A DNA stretch of 23,294 nucleotides from Barthelona sp. PAP020 (taxonomy: Eukaryota > Metamonada: BaSk clade): positions 1-23,294 of the forward strand of contig JARQWU010000167.1 in the NCBI GenBank assembly GCA_040182905.1, given 5' to 3'. The position numbers and the translations under genes were made by a program. Shown here one piece after another: positions 1 to 8,193 of the stretch (within the stretch, counting starts at the first letter, position 1; each line of letters opens with the position of its first letter). The notes beneath the pieces are model-generated. The model saw only the letters and a program-made list of their open reading frames with translations. It was not told the DNA's origin and ran no database searches.

Positions 1-139
1 ATCTACTGTGAGGATATATTTGAAAAAAGGAAGAGGAGAAACAAGAGTTGCCAAGATTTATGATGCTCCTGATTTACCAGAAGGAGAAGCAACATTTGTA
101 ATTACAGATGCAGGAATTGCTGATGTTGAATCTTTGTAA
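1..139 (+). CDS. DMC1: DMC1/RAD51-family recombinase, C-terminal end (partial)
   Basis: Only the last 45 codons are in the window, read in the frame beginning at base 2 and ending in TAA at 137-139. The peptide contains [16 protein letters not shown] followed by [11 protein letters not shown] and AGIAD. This is the conserved extreme C-terminus of eukaryotic RecA-type recombinases, the strand that closes the ATPase core after the L2 region. RAD51 and DMC1 form nucleoprotein filaments that carry out homology search and strand exchange. The pattern AKIYDAP...EATF.IT..GIAD is closer to the DMC1 tail as I know it than to RAD51, which has ICKIYDSPCLPEAEAMFAI in animals. I therefore lean to the meiotic paralogue. 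RecA family is near certain; DMC1 rather than RAD51 is inference from 45 residues. An AATAAA follows the stop directly at 141-146. Confidence 0.8.
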   Translation, partial: STVRIYLKKGRGETRVAKIYDAPDLPEGEATFVITDAGIADVESL

Positions 140-164
140 CAATAAATATTATTAGACATTTTAT
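140..164. other. 25-bp convergent spacer with poly(A)-like signals on both strands
   Basis: The two convergent stop codons are separated by only 25 bases. The plus strand carries AATAAA at 141-146, one base after the recombinase stop. On the minus strand, AATAAATAAA overlaps the deaminase stop codon itself. Any normal 3' UTR of either transcript must run into the coding region of the other gene. Confidence 0.6.
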
Positions 165-1106
165 TTATTTCCAGGCTGGTCCTTTCGCTTCATGATCAGA
201 AGAGACAATCATATGTTCTACCTTTACATCAGAAAAGCTTTCAATGAAAGTGTTGATAAAACCTTGTTGCTTAATCATATTGTTTTCAGTTTCAACCAAG
301 ATTACCCTTTCAATATCCTTAAACTCATAACCTTTCAATAAAACTTGATTCAAAGCAGCGGTAGCAGGCGATAAACTTGGATTGAATGCAGCATTTTCAA
401 CATATCTACCAACACAGTGTTCACCAGTCTTTGTGGAGATTACAATGGCAGAATAACTATGACTGTATGGAGCATAAGACTTAGAACATTCTAAACAACC
501 TAACTTCTGTAGATCATCGTAACATTCTTCAACAAGGATACTTGGATGATTATTTGCAATCAAAAATCGATCTTCTAAAGGTAATGGAGGATAAAAACTG
601 TCAAATAAAATTTCTTGTAAGTTTCTTGTTTCTTGTCCAATATAGGTGATTAAAAGATCCTCTGAACAATGCATCTCATTCATAAACTGTCTACAATGTC
701 CACATGGAGACGCAGAAATATAGACGTGAGATATGCCTTTTTCGTCATGAACATTAGCATTATTGATTGCTGATTGCTCTGCATGACAGGTATTATACAA
801 TGCAACATTTGGACTTTCCATATTTGCCCCAAAATAAAATGTGTTAGATGCTCCTTTAACAATAGCACCAACATAAAAATCGGATATGGGAACATATGCA
901 TATGCAGCAGCTAAAATAACCATTTTCAGGGCCAATTCTTTTTCCGAATAACCAGTTCGATCCAATAAAAGACTCCAAACATCATTAGAAATAACAGAAG
1001 GCAGTTTTGGAATCTCGCCATTTCTTAACTTCTCCATTGAAAAATCCTGCATATATTTCAAGTATTCGTTTACCAACGTTTCGGTGTTAGTCATATTGTT
1101 TGTCAT
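165..1106 (-). CDS. CDA: Cytidine deaminase, two-domain type
   Basis: A 313-residue protein is read from the first in-frame ATG (1104-1106). The frame runs 13 codons further up, but only to a TTG just after a stop, so the ATG is preferred. Cytidine deaminase hydrolyses cytidine and deoxycytidine to the uracil nucleosides in pyrimidine salvage in the cytosol. The catalytic zinc site is visible as H108-A-E110 and PCGHC (C135 and C138), with E110 as the proton shuttle. Upstream, FYVGAIVKG and YFGANMES form the substrate-binding strand. A second, degenerate copy of the fold covers about residues 205-305, with SYSAIVI, GRYVENAAFNPSLSPATAAL and no zinc ligands. This is the bipartite dimeric architecture of E. 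coli Cdd and plant CDA, and the length is close to theirs (about 290-300). It is convergent with the recombinase gene, and its stop codon overlaps an AATAAATAAA poly(A)-like run. Confidence 0.93.
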   Translation of the reverse strand: MTNNMTNTETLVNEYLKYMQDFSMEKLRNGEIPKLPSVISNDVWSLLLDRTGYSEKELALKMVILAAAYAYVPISDFYVGAIVKGASNTFYFGANMESPNVALYNTCHAEQSAINNANVHDEKGISHVYISASPCGHCRQFMNEMHCSEDLLITYIGQETRNLQEILFDSFYPPLPLEDRFLIANNHPSILVEECYDDLQKLGCLECSKSYAPYSHSYSAIVISTKTGEHCVGRYVENAAFNPSLSPATAALNQVLLKGYEFKDIERVILVETENNMIKQQGFINTFIESFSDVKVEHMIVSSDHEAKGPAWK

Positions 1107-1241
1107 AAGATAAGATATTACATCAATTTCTTGATATTTCTTCAAGATTCAAAAAATTTGACCTTAAGAAATTTCACAACAACGTTCAAATACATTCATA
1201 AAGTCATCAAAATAAAAAAAAAGAGCAAATTAATACAGCAT

Positions 1242-2000
1242 TTACAAATTTTTAACGTTTATTTGTTTTGTAGAATTTAGTTTGAAAAAGTGTCCGGTAA
1301 CATTTTCTTGATTTTCCACCTCGTTTTGCTCACTACTTTTATTAATACCATATTTCTCCTGTGCCTTCTTCAAATAATTATTTTTTTCTGGAATTGGCAA
1401 TTTCATATTTTCAATTTTGTTTTCATTCGGTATTTTTGTTTTGTGGCGATTGATAGTTGCCTGTAAAGTGTCATCTTTGCGTTGTTGAATGTTTCTTGCT
1501 GCCTGAATTGCTTCATTCCTCAAAGTCTTTTCTGTTATTGACAAATTCCGAGGTTTCAAATCAAATGTATTGGAAGTTTTAGTGCTGACTGTATTTATAG
1601 GTGTCATGTCCAATATTTCAAGATTGGGTAAATTGTCAATAATTCTTTGACGATAATTTGGTTCTGAATTCAAAGGATTATATCTCAAAGATAACACCTT
1701 CAATTGAGGAAACCTTTTTAAAAATCGTAGCGATAAATCTAAATTTGAAATTGAATTGTGGTCCAAGTACAATTCTTCTAAATGTGTAAATTTCTTTAAA
1801 GGCTCCAAAGATGTAAAACTATTATTGCTCAACTCTAATATCTTGATTCTAATGGTTTGTATGCTATTCAATTCAGATAATTGATTATTTGGCAAATATA
1901 ATGCCATTACATTCGAAAATTTCGATAAGACTGTTGATTCGTGTAAATTTTGTTCACCTAGATATACAGTTTCCAAATTTCCAGGTAATTTGGCAATCAT
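1242..2000 (-). CDS. Leucine-rich repeat protein, SDS22-like
   Basis: A 252-residue protein starts at an ATG at 1998-2000, with an in-frame TAA two codons upstream. About residues 5-120 are short 22-24 residue leucine-rich repeats of the SDS22-like type (LETVYLGEQNL, VMALYLPNNQL, IKILELSNNSF, LEELYLDHNSI, LKVLSLRYNPL). They close with a cap, YRQRIIDNLPNLEILDM, typical of this subfamily. The remaining roughly 110 residues are polar and charged (IQAARNIQQRKDD, NYLKKAQEKYGI), probably disordered or helical. There is no signal peptide or membrane segment. Such proteins are scaffolds, for example in PP1 regulation, axonemal dynein assembly or centrosomes. The family is clear, but the specific orthologue is not recognised. 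It lies 155 bp downstream of U2AF1 and 135 bp upstream of the deaminase. Confidence 0.85.
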   Translation of the reverse strand: MIAKLPGNLETVYLGEQNLHESTVLSKFSNVMALYLPNNQLSELNSIQTIRIKILELSNNSFTSLEPLKKFTHLEELYLDHNSISNLDLSLRFLKRFPQLKVLSLRYNPLNSEPNYRQRIIDNLPNLEILDMTPINTVSTKTSNTFDLKPRNLSITEKTLRNEAIQAARNIQQRKDDTLQATINRHKTKIPNENKIENMKLPIPEKNNYLKKAQEKYGINKSSEQNEVENQENVTGHFFKLNSTKQINVKNL

Positions 2001-2155
2001 TGTTTGTTAAAAAATGTAATTCTCCTTTTCACTTTTCAAAAGCAACAGAACCATTTCCATTATTTCTTTACAACTAATTCATGTGCCAACAAGTTCCCAA
2101 TGTATGATCTCAAAATCAAGTCATACAACATGACCAAACAAATAAACCTAAAAAT

Positions 2156-3211
2156 TTACGGATTTCTCTTGAAATCTTCATCCCAATACGATCGCTGTGA
2201 ACTAAATGATTGTTCTTGATGAACAGGCTGATAATAATGCTGTCCTTGGGTTTGTGGCGGTGGCAAATGTTGTGGCTGATAAAACTGCTGATTATAGCCC
2301 CAAGGTCCTCCACGATCGTTGTAATTTTCGAATTGCGGTTGATATGAATCAGAATGATAATTTCTTCTGTCATTATCCCTGTATCCTGTTCTTGGTTTCC
2401 TGAAATCTCTTGGATCTCTGTAGTCATTTGTATATCTGTCACTTGAATATCTATCATTTGAATATTCTCGCTTCTTAAAGTGATCTCTATCTCTGTTTCG
2501 TCTGTAATAGTTGTCTCTGTCTCTGTCTCTGTCTCGGTATTGAGTATCATTTCTATAATTTGTTCTCCTTTTATCTCCACCAGATCGCTTTTCTCTCCTT
2601 CTTTGACTGTCCAAAAAGGCAACGTACTCAGGAGTGGTGAAAGGATCAATGGGATACATTTCTTTGTGAAATAATCTCTGTTGTGTCTTCAAATGCTCCC
2701 ACATTGGCGGTGGAATGGGCTTAACATGCAAATAGTTGCAATTACCACCTCGATCACACTTTCCGCTTTGATAAACTTTACATTTCGCACCTTCAAAGTT
2801 TGTAACAGGACTATATTCGGCCACTATGGGTCTTTCTTTGTAAAAACGTCCACGAAGATTTTTAAGAGCTTCTTCTGCAAATGTTTCTTCAAAATACATG
2901 ACATACATGTTTCCTCTGAGATGTGCACAAGTGTTTCCTGCGACCATCATGTCACAAATTTCACCGAACTGCATAAGTTCGAAAAAAACATCCTGAAAAA
3001 ATTTGTAAAAATGTTCTTTCTTCTCTTGAAAAGAATCAATGTTATCTGGTTCTACGTATAAATTCTTCAATAATATTGTTTGAGATATCGCGGGTTTGGA
3101 ATGTATTTTACTGCATTCATCGCCATGTAAACAAGCTCCTATTCGATAATAGTAACTGCAATTACGTCTATCCTGTTCTGTTCCATGTCTTGCAGCTAAA
3201 GAATCAGCCAT
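2156..3211 (-). CDS. U2AF1: U2AF small subunit (U2AF35) splicing factor
   Basis: This 351-residue protein follows the U2AF35 layout from end to end. A first CCCH zinc finger uses C18, C27, C33 and H37 (C-x8-C-x5-C-x3-H). An RRM-like U2AF-homology motif covers about 43-140. A second CCCH finger uses C144, C152, C158 and H162 (C-x7-C-x5-C-x3-H), followed by the conserved HVKPIPPPMW. U2AF35 recognises the AG at the 3' splice site and binds the U2AF large subunit, so this genome retains spliceosomal introns although the genes here show none. The UHM Arg-X-Phe position reads R122-F-Y124, a Phe-to-Tyr change. The C-terminal 150 residues have no RS domain. They carry an RD/RY-rich tract (RDRDRDRD, NDRYSSDRYTNDY), then a Gln/Pro/Tyr-rich tail. 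The start is the only sensible ATG. Confidence 0.96.
   Translation of the reverse strand: MADSLAARHGTEQDRRNCSYYYRIGACLHGDECSKIHSKPAISQTILLKNLYVEPDNIDSFQEKKEHFYKFFQDVFFELMQFGEICDMMVAGNTCAHLRGNMYVMYFEETFAEEALKNLRGRFYKERPIVAEYSPVTNFEGAKCKVYQSGKCDRGGNCNYLHVKPIPPPMWEHLKTQQRLFHKEMYPIDPFTTPEYVAFLDSQRRREKRSGGDKRRTNYRNDTQYRDRDRDRDNYYRRNRDRDHFKKREYSNDRYSSDRYTNDYRDPRDFRKPRTGYRDNDRRNYHSDSYQPQFENYNDRGGPWGYNQQFYQPQHLPPPQTQGQHYYQPVHQEQSFSSQRSYWDEDFKRNP
2513..2536. repeat. Hexanucleotide microsatellite (GTCTCT)n inside U2AF1
   Basis: About four tandem copies of GTCTCT on the plus strand encode the Arg-Asp dipeptide run (RDRDRDRD) in the C-terminal tail of the U2AF small subunit. It is likely to vary in length between strains without shifting the frame. 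Confidence 0.7.
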
Positions 3212-3270
3212 ATAAACATAAAAAAAAATTATTATGATAATTTATTTGCTGTGATATTTAAAAAGGCAAC

Positions 3271-4653
3271 TCAATGATGATGTTTGTCAACGATTTTCTT
3301 CTTTGGGCTATAAATACAGACGGGTTGACAAGGACAACACTGGCCAAACTCATAGGCTTCATATTCCTTTTTGTAAGTTGATGAAAAGTCTCTATTATCA
3401 GGAATATCTTTCTTTTTATTGGAATGTTGAGGAGTTTCAATCAAATAATCACTGGGATCATAACGTCTGTAATCGCTTCTTGCGGTAGAATTGCCATCAA
3501 AAGGTTTTGATACTCTTGTGGGAGTCGTGTTCAATCTGTTTGTCAAATCCTTCTTAGAATACATATCAGGACTTGGCTTCTTGTACGAAGATCTATTTGT
3601 TGTGTCGAAATCTCTAGTATCTGGTTTGGTATATCTTTTGGTGGGCTCAGATGTTGTGTCCAATAAATAAGAATTTGGCTCATACTTTTTGTAGTCACTT
3701 CTAGACGTTGAATTACCATCAAATGGTATGGAAGCTTTTGGTTGTCTGAAAGTTCTTTTAGAAGGTGAAGCATAATCTTTACGATCAGGTTTGGAATAGT
3801 CATTAATTGATGTGGAGAAATCGCGGTTTTCAGCACGCTGTTGAACAATTCTATCAGAAGGAACGTGTGGTTGTTGATAATCACTTGAGGAATAGCGAGC
3901 ATAATCGCTGCGAGTTATTGAATCACCATTGAAAGGTACAGATTCTCTGGGTTGAGCTTGTGGGCGATTGGTAATTTTTGTATAGGAATCAGGTGAAGGG
4001 GCCTTTAACGAAGCTCTGGATGTTGTTAAGAAATCTCTTTTATCAGGAATTGGTTTGGTATTGGGTCTTGTAGATTGAGATGAAGTTGGATATGCAGAAA
4101 CATCTGGCTTCTTGTAATCACTTCTTGAAACTGTATCAGCATCAAATGGCTTGGTTTCTCTCAAATATGCCTTTGGCTTATAATTGTTCTTTGGGAAATC
4201 ATCCAAATTGGGTTTTTGATACGCAGAACGAGAAACTGAAGCAAAATCACGATCATCAGGTCGTGAATTAACTTTTGAGGTGGGTTTTTCATCTGGTCTC
4301 AAATAGAAAGAATTATCATAGGTAGGATAATCACTTCTAGATGTCGAATTTCCATCAAATGGACGAGAGTCACGTGGTTTTGCAACACTTCTCTTGGAAG
4401 GAGAGCGATAATAATCTTTAGAAGGTGATACATATGTTGTAGTATTTGCTGTTTGAAAATCACGATTATCAGGAATTCTTGTTCTGTTTTTTGGAGTAGA
4501 GGGCGTTTTTAAAGCATCTTCATATGCAGAAGTATCAAATTTCTTAAATACATCTCGATTTTCAGTTGTTGCATCGAAAGGTTTGCTAACAATTGTTGGT
4601 TTTTGTCGTTCATGTCTATGACATTGACAATGACAATGCAATGGATAAATCAA
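3271..4653 (-). CDS. SAXO/MAP6-like axonemal microtubule-binding repeat protein
   Basis: The open frame gives 460 residues. Two motifs alternate about six times with a period near 60-65 residues. Module A is PF[DN]xxxxxRSDY (PFDGNSTSRSDY, PFDADTVSRSDY, PFNGDSITRSDY, PFDGNSTARSDY). Module B is RDFxTxxxxxY (NRDFQTANTTTY, DRDFASVSRSAY, TRDFDTTNRSSY). Module A resembles the Mn modules of SAXO/FAM154 and MAP6, which bind along microtubules in axonemes and basal bodies. The N-terminus (HCHCQCHRHE) matches the Cys-rich head of SAXO proteins, and the C-terminus is again Cys-rich (CCPCQPVC). No ATG occurs in frame before module B of the last third. The frame opens directly after a TAA at a TTG (4651-4653), so the true 5' end is unknown: it could be non-AUG initiation, an undetected first exon, or a sequence error. 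Family call good, start unresolved. Confidence 0.82.
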   Translation of the reverse strand: MIYPLHCHCQCHRHERQKPTIVSKPFDATTENRDVFKKFDTSAYEDALKTPSTPKNRTRIPDNRDFQTANTTTYVSPSKDYYRSPSKRSVAKPRDSRPFDGNSTSRSDYPTYDNSFYLRPDEKPTSKVNSRPDDRDFASVSRSAYQKPNLDDFPKNNYKPKAYLRETKPFDADTVSRSDYKKPDVSAYPTSSQSTRPNTKPIPDKRDFLTTSRASLKAPSPDSYTKITNRPQAQPRESVPFNGDSITRSDYARYSSSDYQQPHVPSDRIVQQRAENRDFSTSINDYSKPDRKDYASPSKRTFRQPKASIPFDGNSTSRSDYKKYEPNSYLLDTTSEPTKRYTKPDTRDFDTTNRSSYKKPSPDMYSKKDLTNRLNTTPTRVSKPFDGNSTARSDYRRYDPSDYLIETPQHSNKKKDIPDNRDFSSTYKKEYEAYEFGQCCPCQPVCIYSPKKKIVDKHHH

Positions 4654-4834
4654 TTATTTATAAATTAAATTTTCTTTTTTTAAAAAAAAGTGAAGAAAGA
4701 AGAAATGATTGTTTTTCTTTTAGATTGAAATCATCTATTCTTTTAATTTGCACTAACATCAATAAAAAACAACACATATACCATTTATTTTTTAGAATTA
4801 ATACAATACAATACACAAGTTATCCTTTGATTTT

Positions 4835-6952
4835 TTAATTTTCTTTTTCTGTTTCTATCACTTCTTCTTTTTCTGATTCTTCTTCCTCCTCCTCACACAG
4901 TGATTTGTAATAATCCAGCAAAATATCCTTGGATGCTAATATCTCTGCAAATTTCATTCTATCTTTAGTTAACTGTTTTTTCAATGCACTTATTTGAGCT
5001 TTATCATCTTTCATTTTTTTTGCTGCAGAAAGCAAATGGATTTTAGCTTTATTTGCAACTGCCTCTGATATTTCTTTGTTTTCCACCAATTGTTCATTAA
5101 ATTCTTGAAGTTCTGCTGAAGACTTAGTATACTCAACCAAATCACTCCTTACATTTCTTATTTCATCTTGCAATAAAATATTTTGTTCTGTCGCTGTTGT
5201 TAAACTTTGTTCCAAAAATGTTAACCTGTTGGTTGAATCATTTTTAATTTGTTCAAGATTAGCTTTCAAGCCTTGAATGGTTCCTTCCAACTCATTGATT
5301 GCTATTTGCTTCTCATATAATTGTGTTTTCAATTGTTCTTTCTCTTTAAAAAAGTCAAATTCTTTTTTGCCTGCATTTTCCAATTTTTCCAAAAGTTTTG
5401 AATTTTCTATCAAATCTTTCTCTTTTTTACTATTAAAATCTTCTACATTGCTAACATATAAATGTTTTTCCCTTTTGAAATTTTCATTCTCAAGAATTAA
5501 AGAATTAATTTTTGCCTGCATTTTCATATTTTCTTCTTTTAACAACAAATTTTCTTCTGTTCTTTCTTTTATTATGTCATTTAAAGTGTTTGAAGTAGTT
5601 AAAGTCTTAGATATTTTCAATTGTAATTCATTCATCATCAAAAAATTTTCAGACTTTTCCTCAACATTTTTTTTTGCCTGCTTTTTTAATTCATCATTTT
5701 CTTTTTCCAGCAATTGCTTTTCATTATCTTTTAACTTGATTTTGTTCTTGAATTCAATTATTTTCTTTTCATAATCATTCACAATCTTATTTTTTTCATT
5801 TTGGAACAATTGAAGCTCTGTATTTTTTTTTAATTGTTCAACATCTTCATTCTTTTCAGCACTGTTTCTGAACTGTTTCACACATTCTTCTAAATTTCTT
5901 TTTTCTTTTTCAATCTGGAAATGCTTAATTTCCAAATCCTTGATCTGTTCATTTAATTCAACAGTCTTGTCAAATAATTGTAAATTTAACCCTTTGACTT
6001 CATCAAAACTGTCTTGTAAATTTTGATTTCTTTTCAACAGTACTTCATTCTCCTCAATCAACTTTTCCTCAACTCTGCCCTGTAAATCCGCAATAACATC
6101 CTCATATTCAAGAAGTTTGGAATTATTTACGTTGTTCATTTTTTCTAATTCAATGATTCTCAAGTCTCGACTTCGAATACTCGATTCCATTGCTAAGCAT
6201 CGATCTTCAACAGCAAATTCAATTCTCTCATCCATTTCAAGTCTTAGTTCTTTATTTTCTTCTTCCTTTTCTAACAAATTGATCTCCATACGTTCAAACT
6301 CACCTTGAAGTCGTGACAACTCTAGTTTCAGTGTCTTATTCTTTTCATTCCAATCATTGGTCTCATTAAAAACAGAATCTAAAGTCTTTTGATACTTTAA
6401 ACTGTTACTTTTCGAACTCTTCAGATCTCTTTCCAATGTCTTGATCTCTCGTTGAAATCGAACAGTATTGGCCTCTATTATGCTGTTACTGTTCTCTAAT
6501 TCCCACTTCACTTTTTCATATTTCGAATTCAAATTCCCAATTTGATCAGATGCTATTTTAGCTCGATCCCTTAACCGTTCCCTGTCTTTTGTTAAATCAG
6601 CTATCTTATTCAAACTGTCAACATATCTTTGCTTCAAAATCAATTGATTTCCTTCCATTTCATTGATAGTATCTCTCAACTTCAAATTTTGCTTGTGCAT
6701 TTTATTTTTACGAACTTGTTCTTCATGATATTTTTTCCTCAAATCATCAATCTCTTCTTCCAAACCATTTATCATTAGTTGTAAATTATGAATCTGTTCA
6801 ATATTCATAGAATTCGTTTTTGTTTTTTTTATTTCATCCAATTCAGAAATTAAATGCATATTTTCTTTGGTAACTTGCAATAGTAGATTTCTTAAATGTG
6901 CATTTTCTTCTTGTAAATTCTGTTCTTTCGTCTGTTTCTCTAAATCATTCAT
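4835..6952 (-). CDS. Large coiled-coil protein of unknown function
   Basis: A 705-residue protein starts at an ATG at 6950-6952. Almost the whole length (about residues 5-680) is heptad-rich and dominated by Glu, Lys, Asn, Leu and Ile, as expected for long coiled coils. Examples are LQLMINGLEEEIDDLRKKY and LKLELSRLQGEFERMEINL. A short acidic tail follows (CEEEEEESEKEEV). There is no signal peptide, membrane segment or catalytic motif. Such proteins commonly serve the centrosome or basal body, flagellar rootlet, Golgi tethering or the cytoskeleton. The adjacent SAXO-type gene on the same strand makes a ciliary role conceivable but does not show it. Low-complexity coiled coils produce spurious similarity, so I give no orthologue name. 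Confidence 0.85.
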   Translation of the reverse strand: MNDLEKQTKEQNLQEENAHLRNLLLQVTKENMHLISELDEIKKTKTNSMNIEQIHNLQLMINGLEEEIDDLRKKYHEEQVRKNKMHKQNLKLRDTINEMEGNQLILKQRYVDSLNKIADLTKDRERLRDRAKIASDQIGNLNSKYEKVKWELENSNSIIEANTVRFQREIKTLERDLKSSKSNSLKYQKTLDSVFNETNDWNEKNKTLKLELSRLQGEFERMEINLLEKEEENKELRLEMDERIEFAVEDRCLAMESSIRSRDLRIIELEKMNNVNNSKLLEYEDVIADLQGRVEEKLIEENEVLLKRNQNLQDSFDEVKGLNLQLFDKTVELNEQIKDLEIKHFQIEKEKRNLEECVKQFRNSAEKNEDVEQLKKNTELQLFQNEKNKIVNDYEKKIIEFKNKIKLKDNEKQLLEKENDELKKQAKKNVEEKSENFLMMNELQLKISKTLTTSNTLNDIIKERTEENLLLKEENMKMQAKINSLILENENFKREKHLYVSNVEDFNSKKEKDLIENSKLLEKLENAGKKEFDFFKEKEQLKTQLYEKQIAINELEGTIQGLKANLEQIKNDSTNRLTFLEQSLTTATEQNILLQDEIRNVRSDLVEYTKSSAELQEFNEQLVENKEISEAVANKAKIHLLSAAKKMKDDKAQISALKKQLTKDRMKFAEILASKDILLDYYKSLCEEEEEESEKEEVIETEKEN

Positions 6953-7041
6953 AGTATTTAATTCATATTATTCCTCTAAAATAATTATTTGAAATGAAAA
7001 AAAAATAATTGAAATGTCATCAAATTTTTATGTAATTTAAC
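6953..7041. promoter_or_regulatory. 89-bp divergent promoter region
   Basis: These 89 AT-rich bases are all that separate the start codons of the coiled-coil gene (minus) and the ARM-repeat gene (plus). Both core promoters must lie here or inside the coding regions. An A8 run occurs at about 6997-7004. I see no canonical TATA box or other named element. Confidence 0.4.
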
Positions 7042-8010
7042 ATGGATGATATAAGTGATATTGATCAAATAAGCAATTTATTGGGTTATTCGACAAACTT
7101 ATCAAACGACAGTGTGTTAACAGAAGAGCAAATTAATGAAATGCAAAAACCTGATGAAGAAGTTCTATCTGCATTTATTCCAAATAATGCCATAATTTTA
7201 ATCTCATTAAGTACAATTTTATCGGATCCAGAAATGAATGAAGGTGATATTTTATTAGCTTTACAGAATATTGAAAATATGATTTCTGACCATGATGAAT
7301 CTTTCAATTTAACATCCATAAATTTTTTGACATCGATTATACAATGCACAGAACATGCAACAATAGAAATCAAAAGACAAGCTTTATTGGTGTTGAATAG
7401 TGCTTTTGATTTGAAAAATAAGGAAGAGTTTCAACAAATATTATTGCAAGAAGGTTTTGGAACTGTTTTATTACGATTGTTAGAACATCAAGATCTAATT
7501 GTTCAATATCGTTCATTGACAATATTATCATCGTTTTTACAATTTTCAGAAGATTTCAATGAAAAGTATGGAGAGATAAGCTTCATGAAAATGTTGAACC
7601 TTATTAATTTAGTTTGTAATAAAAAGATTTTAAAAAAGGTTCTACGCATATTGAGAGTCGTTACTGAACCTGTTTTTTGTTTTAGATACAAATTTGTTGG
7701 AAATCTAACGTTTAGTGATGCCTTTTTAGACATCTTACTTTCGTATTTTGCGAATGTTCCTGTAGACCAAATGGATATTCTGAACAATATTGCTTTGATT
7801 TTTAGAAATGGGCTGAAGAATAACTTTATCAAAAATCACTCATTGGAAAGGATAGAAAAGATTGAACAGATTTCTTCTTCAAGGATAAAGGAGGTGAAGT
7901 CAAACATTCAAAGCATACACACAAAGGAATTTATCAATTACTGTTTGATAATCATCAGGGAAACCAGAAGCATAAAAAAGCTATTGTCTGATTCGGAACA
8001 AAAGAATTGA
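7042..8010 (+). CDS. ARM-fold protein, probable Fes1/Sil1/HspBP1-type Hsp70 exchange factor
   Basis: A 322-residue protein runs from an ATG to a TGA stop. Residues about 68-210 are consecutive helical pairs with the spacing of armadillo repeats: LLALQNIENMISDHDESFNL, IKRQALLVLNSAFD, GFGTVLLRLLEHQDLIVQYR and SLTILSSFLQF. The order (a helix pair with a D-E/D-N-A-like turn, then a repeat ending in LNSAF, then G.....LL..L) resembles the core of HspBP1, Sil1 and Fes1. These release ADP from Hsp70. No N-terminal signal peptide is seen, which would favour a cytosolic Fes1/HspBP1 role over ER Sil1. The acidic N-terminus (MDDISDIDQ) and basic C-terminus are unremarkable. ARM fold is likely; exchange-factor assignment is by pattern resemblance only and could be wrong. 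It faces ARV1 tail to tail with 183 bp between. Confidence 0.6.
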   Translation: MDDISDIDQISNLLGYSTNLSNDSVLTEEQINEMQKPDEEVLSAFIPNNAIILISLSTILSDPEMNEGDILLALQNIENMISDHDESFNLTSINFLTSIIQCTEHATIEIKRQALLVLNSAFDLKNKEEFQQILLQEGFGTVLLRLLEHQDLIVQYRSLTILSSFLQFSEDFNEKYGEISFMKMLNLINLVCNKKILKKVLRILRVVTEPVFCFRYKFVGNLTFSDAFLDILLSYFANVPVDQMDILNNIALIFRNGLKNNFIKNHSLERIEKIEQISSSRIKEVKSNIQSIHTKEFINYCLIIIRETRSIKKLLSDSEQKN

Positions 8011-8193
8011 ATAAAGGAAAGAACACACATTTATTATTGACAAAGTTATTTTTTTATTATCAAGTATGATGCACAAAAGGTTTCATTCAAAGTGTAAAAA
8101 CACTCATCTTCACATAGTAAAACACGAAAAGCTCAAATATTGCCTCAACTTTGATTTCCAAAAAAAAAAAAAAATTTAAAAATGAAGCCGTTA

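Noticed and set aside
2116-2649. 177-codon alternative minus-strand frame inside U2AF1 (Thr-Glu repeats)
   Set aside because: The frame is kept open by the hexanucleotide repeat in the overlapping U2AF1 tail. U2AF1 is clearly the real gene.
5277-5774. 165-codon plus-strand open frame opposite the coiled-coil gene
   Set aside because: It is the antisense shadow of Glu/Lys-rich coiled-coil codons, giving a Phe/Ser/Asn-rich translation with no independent support.
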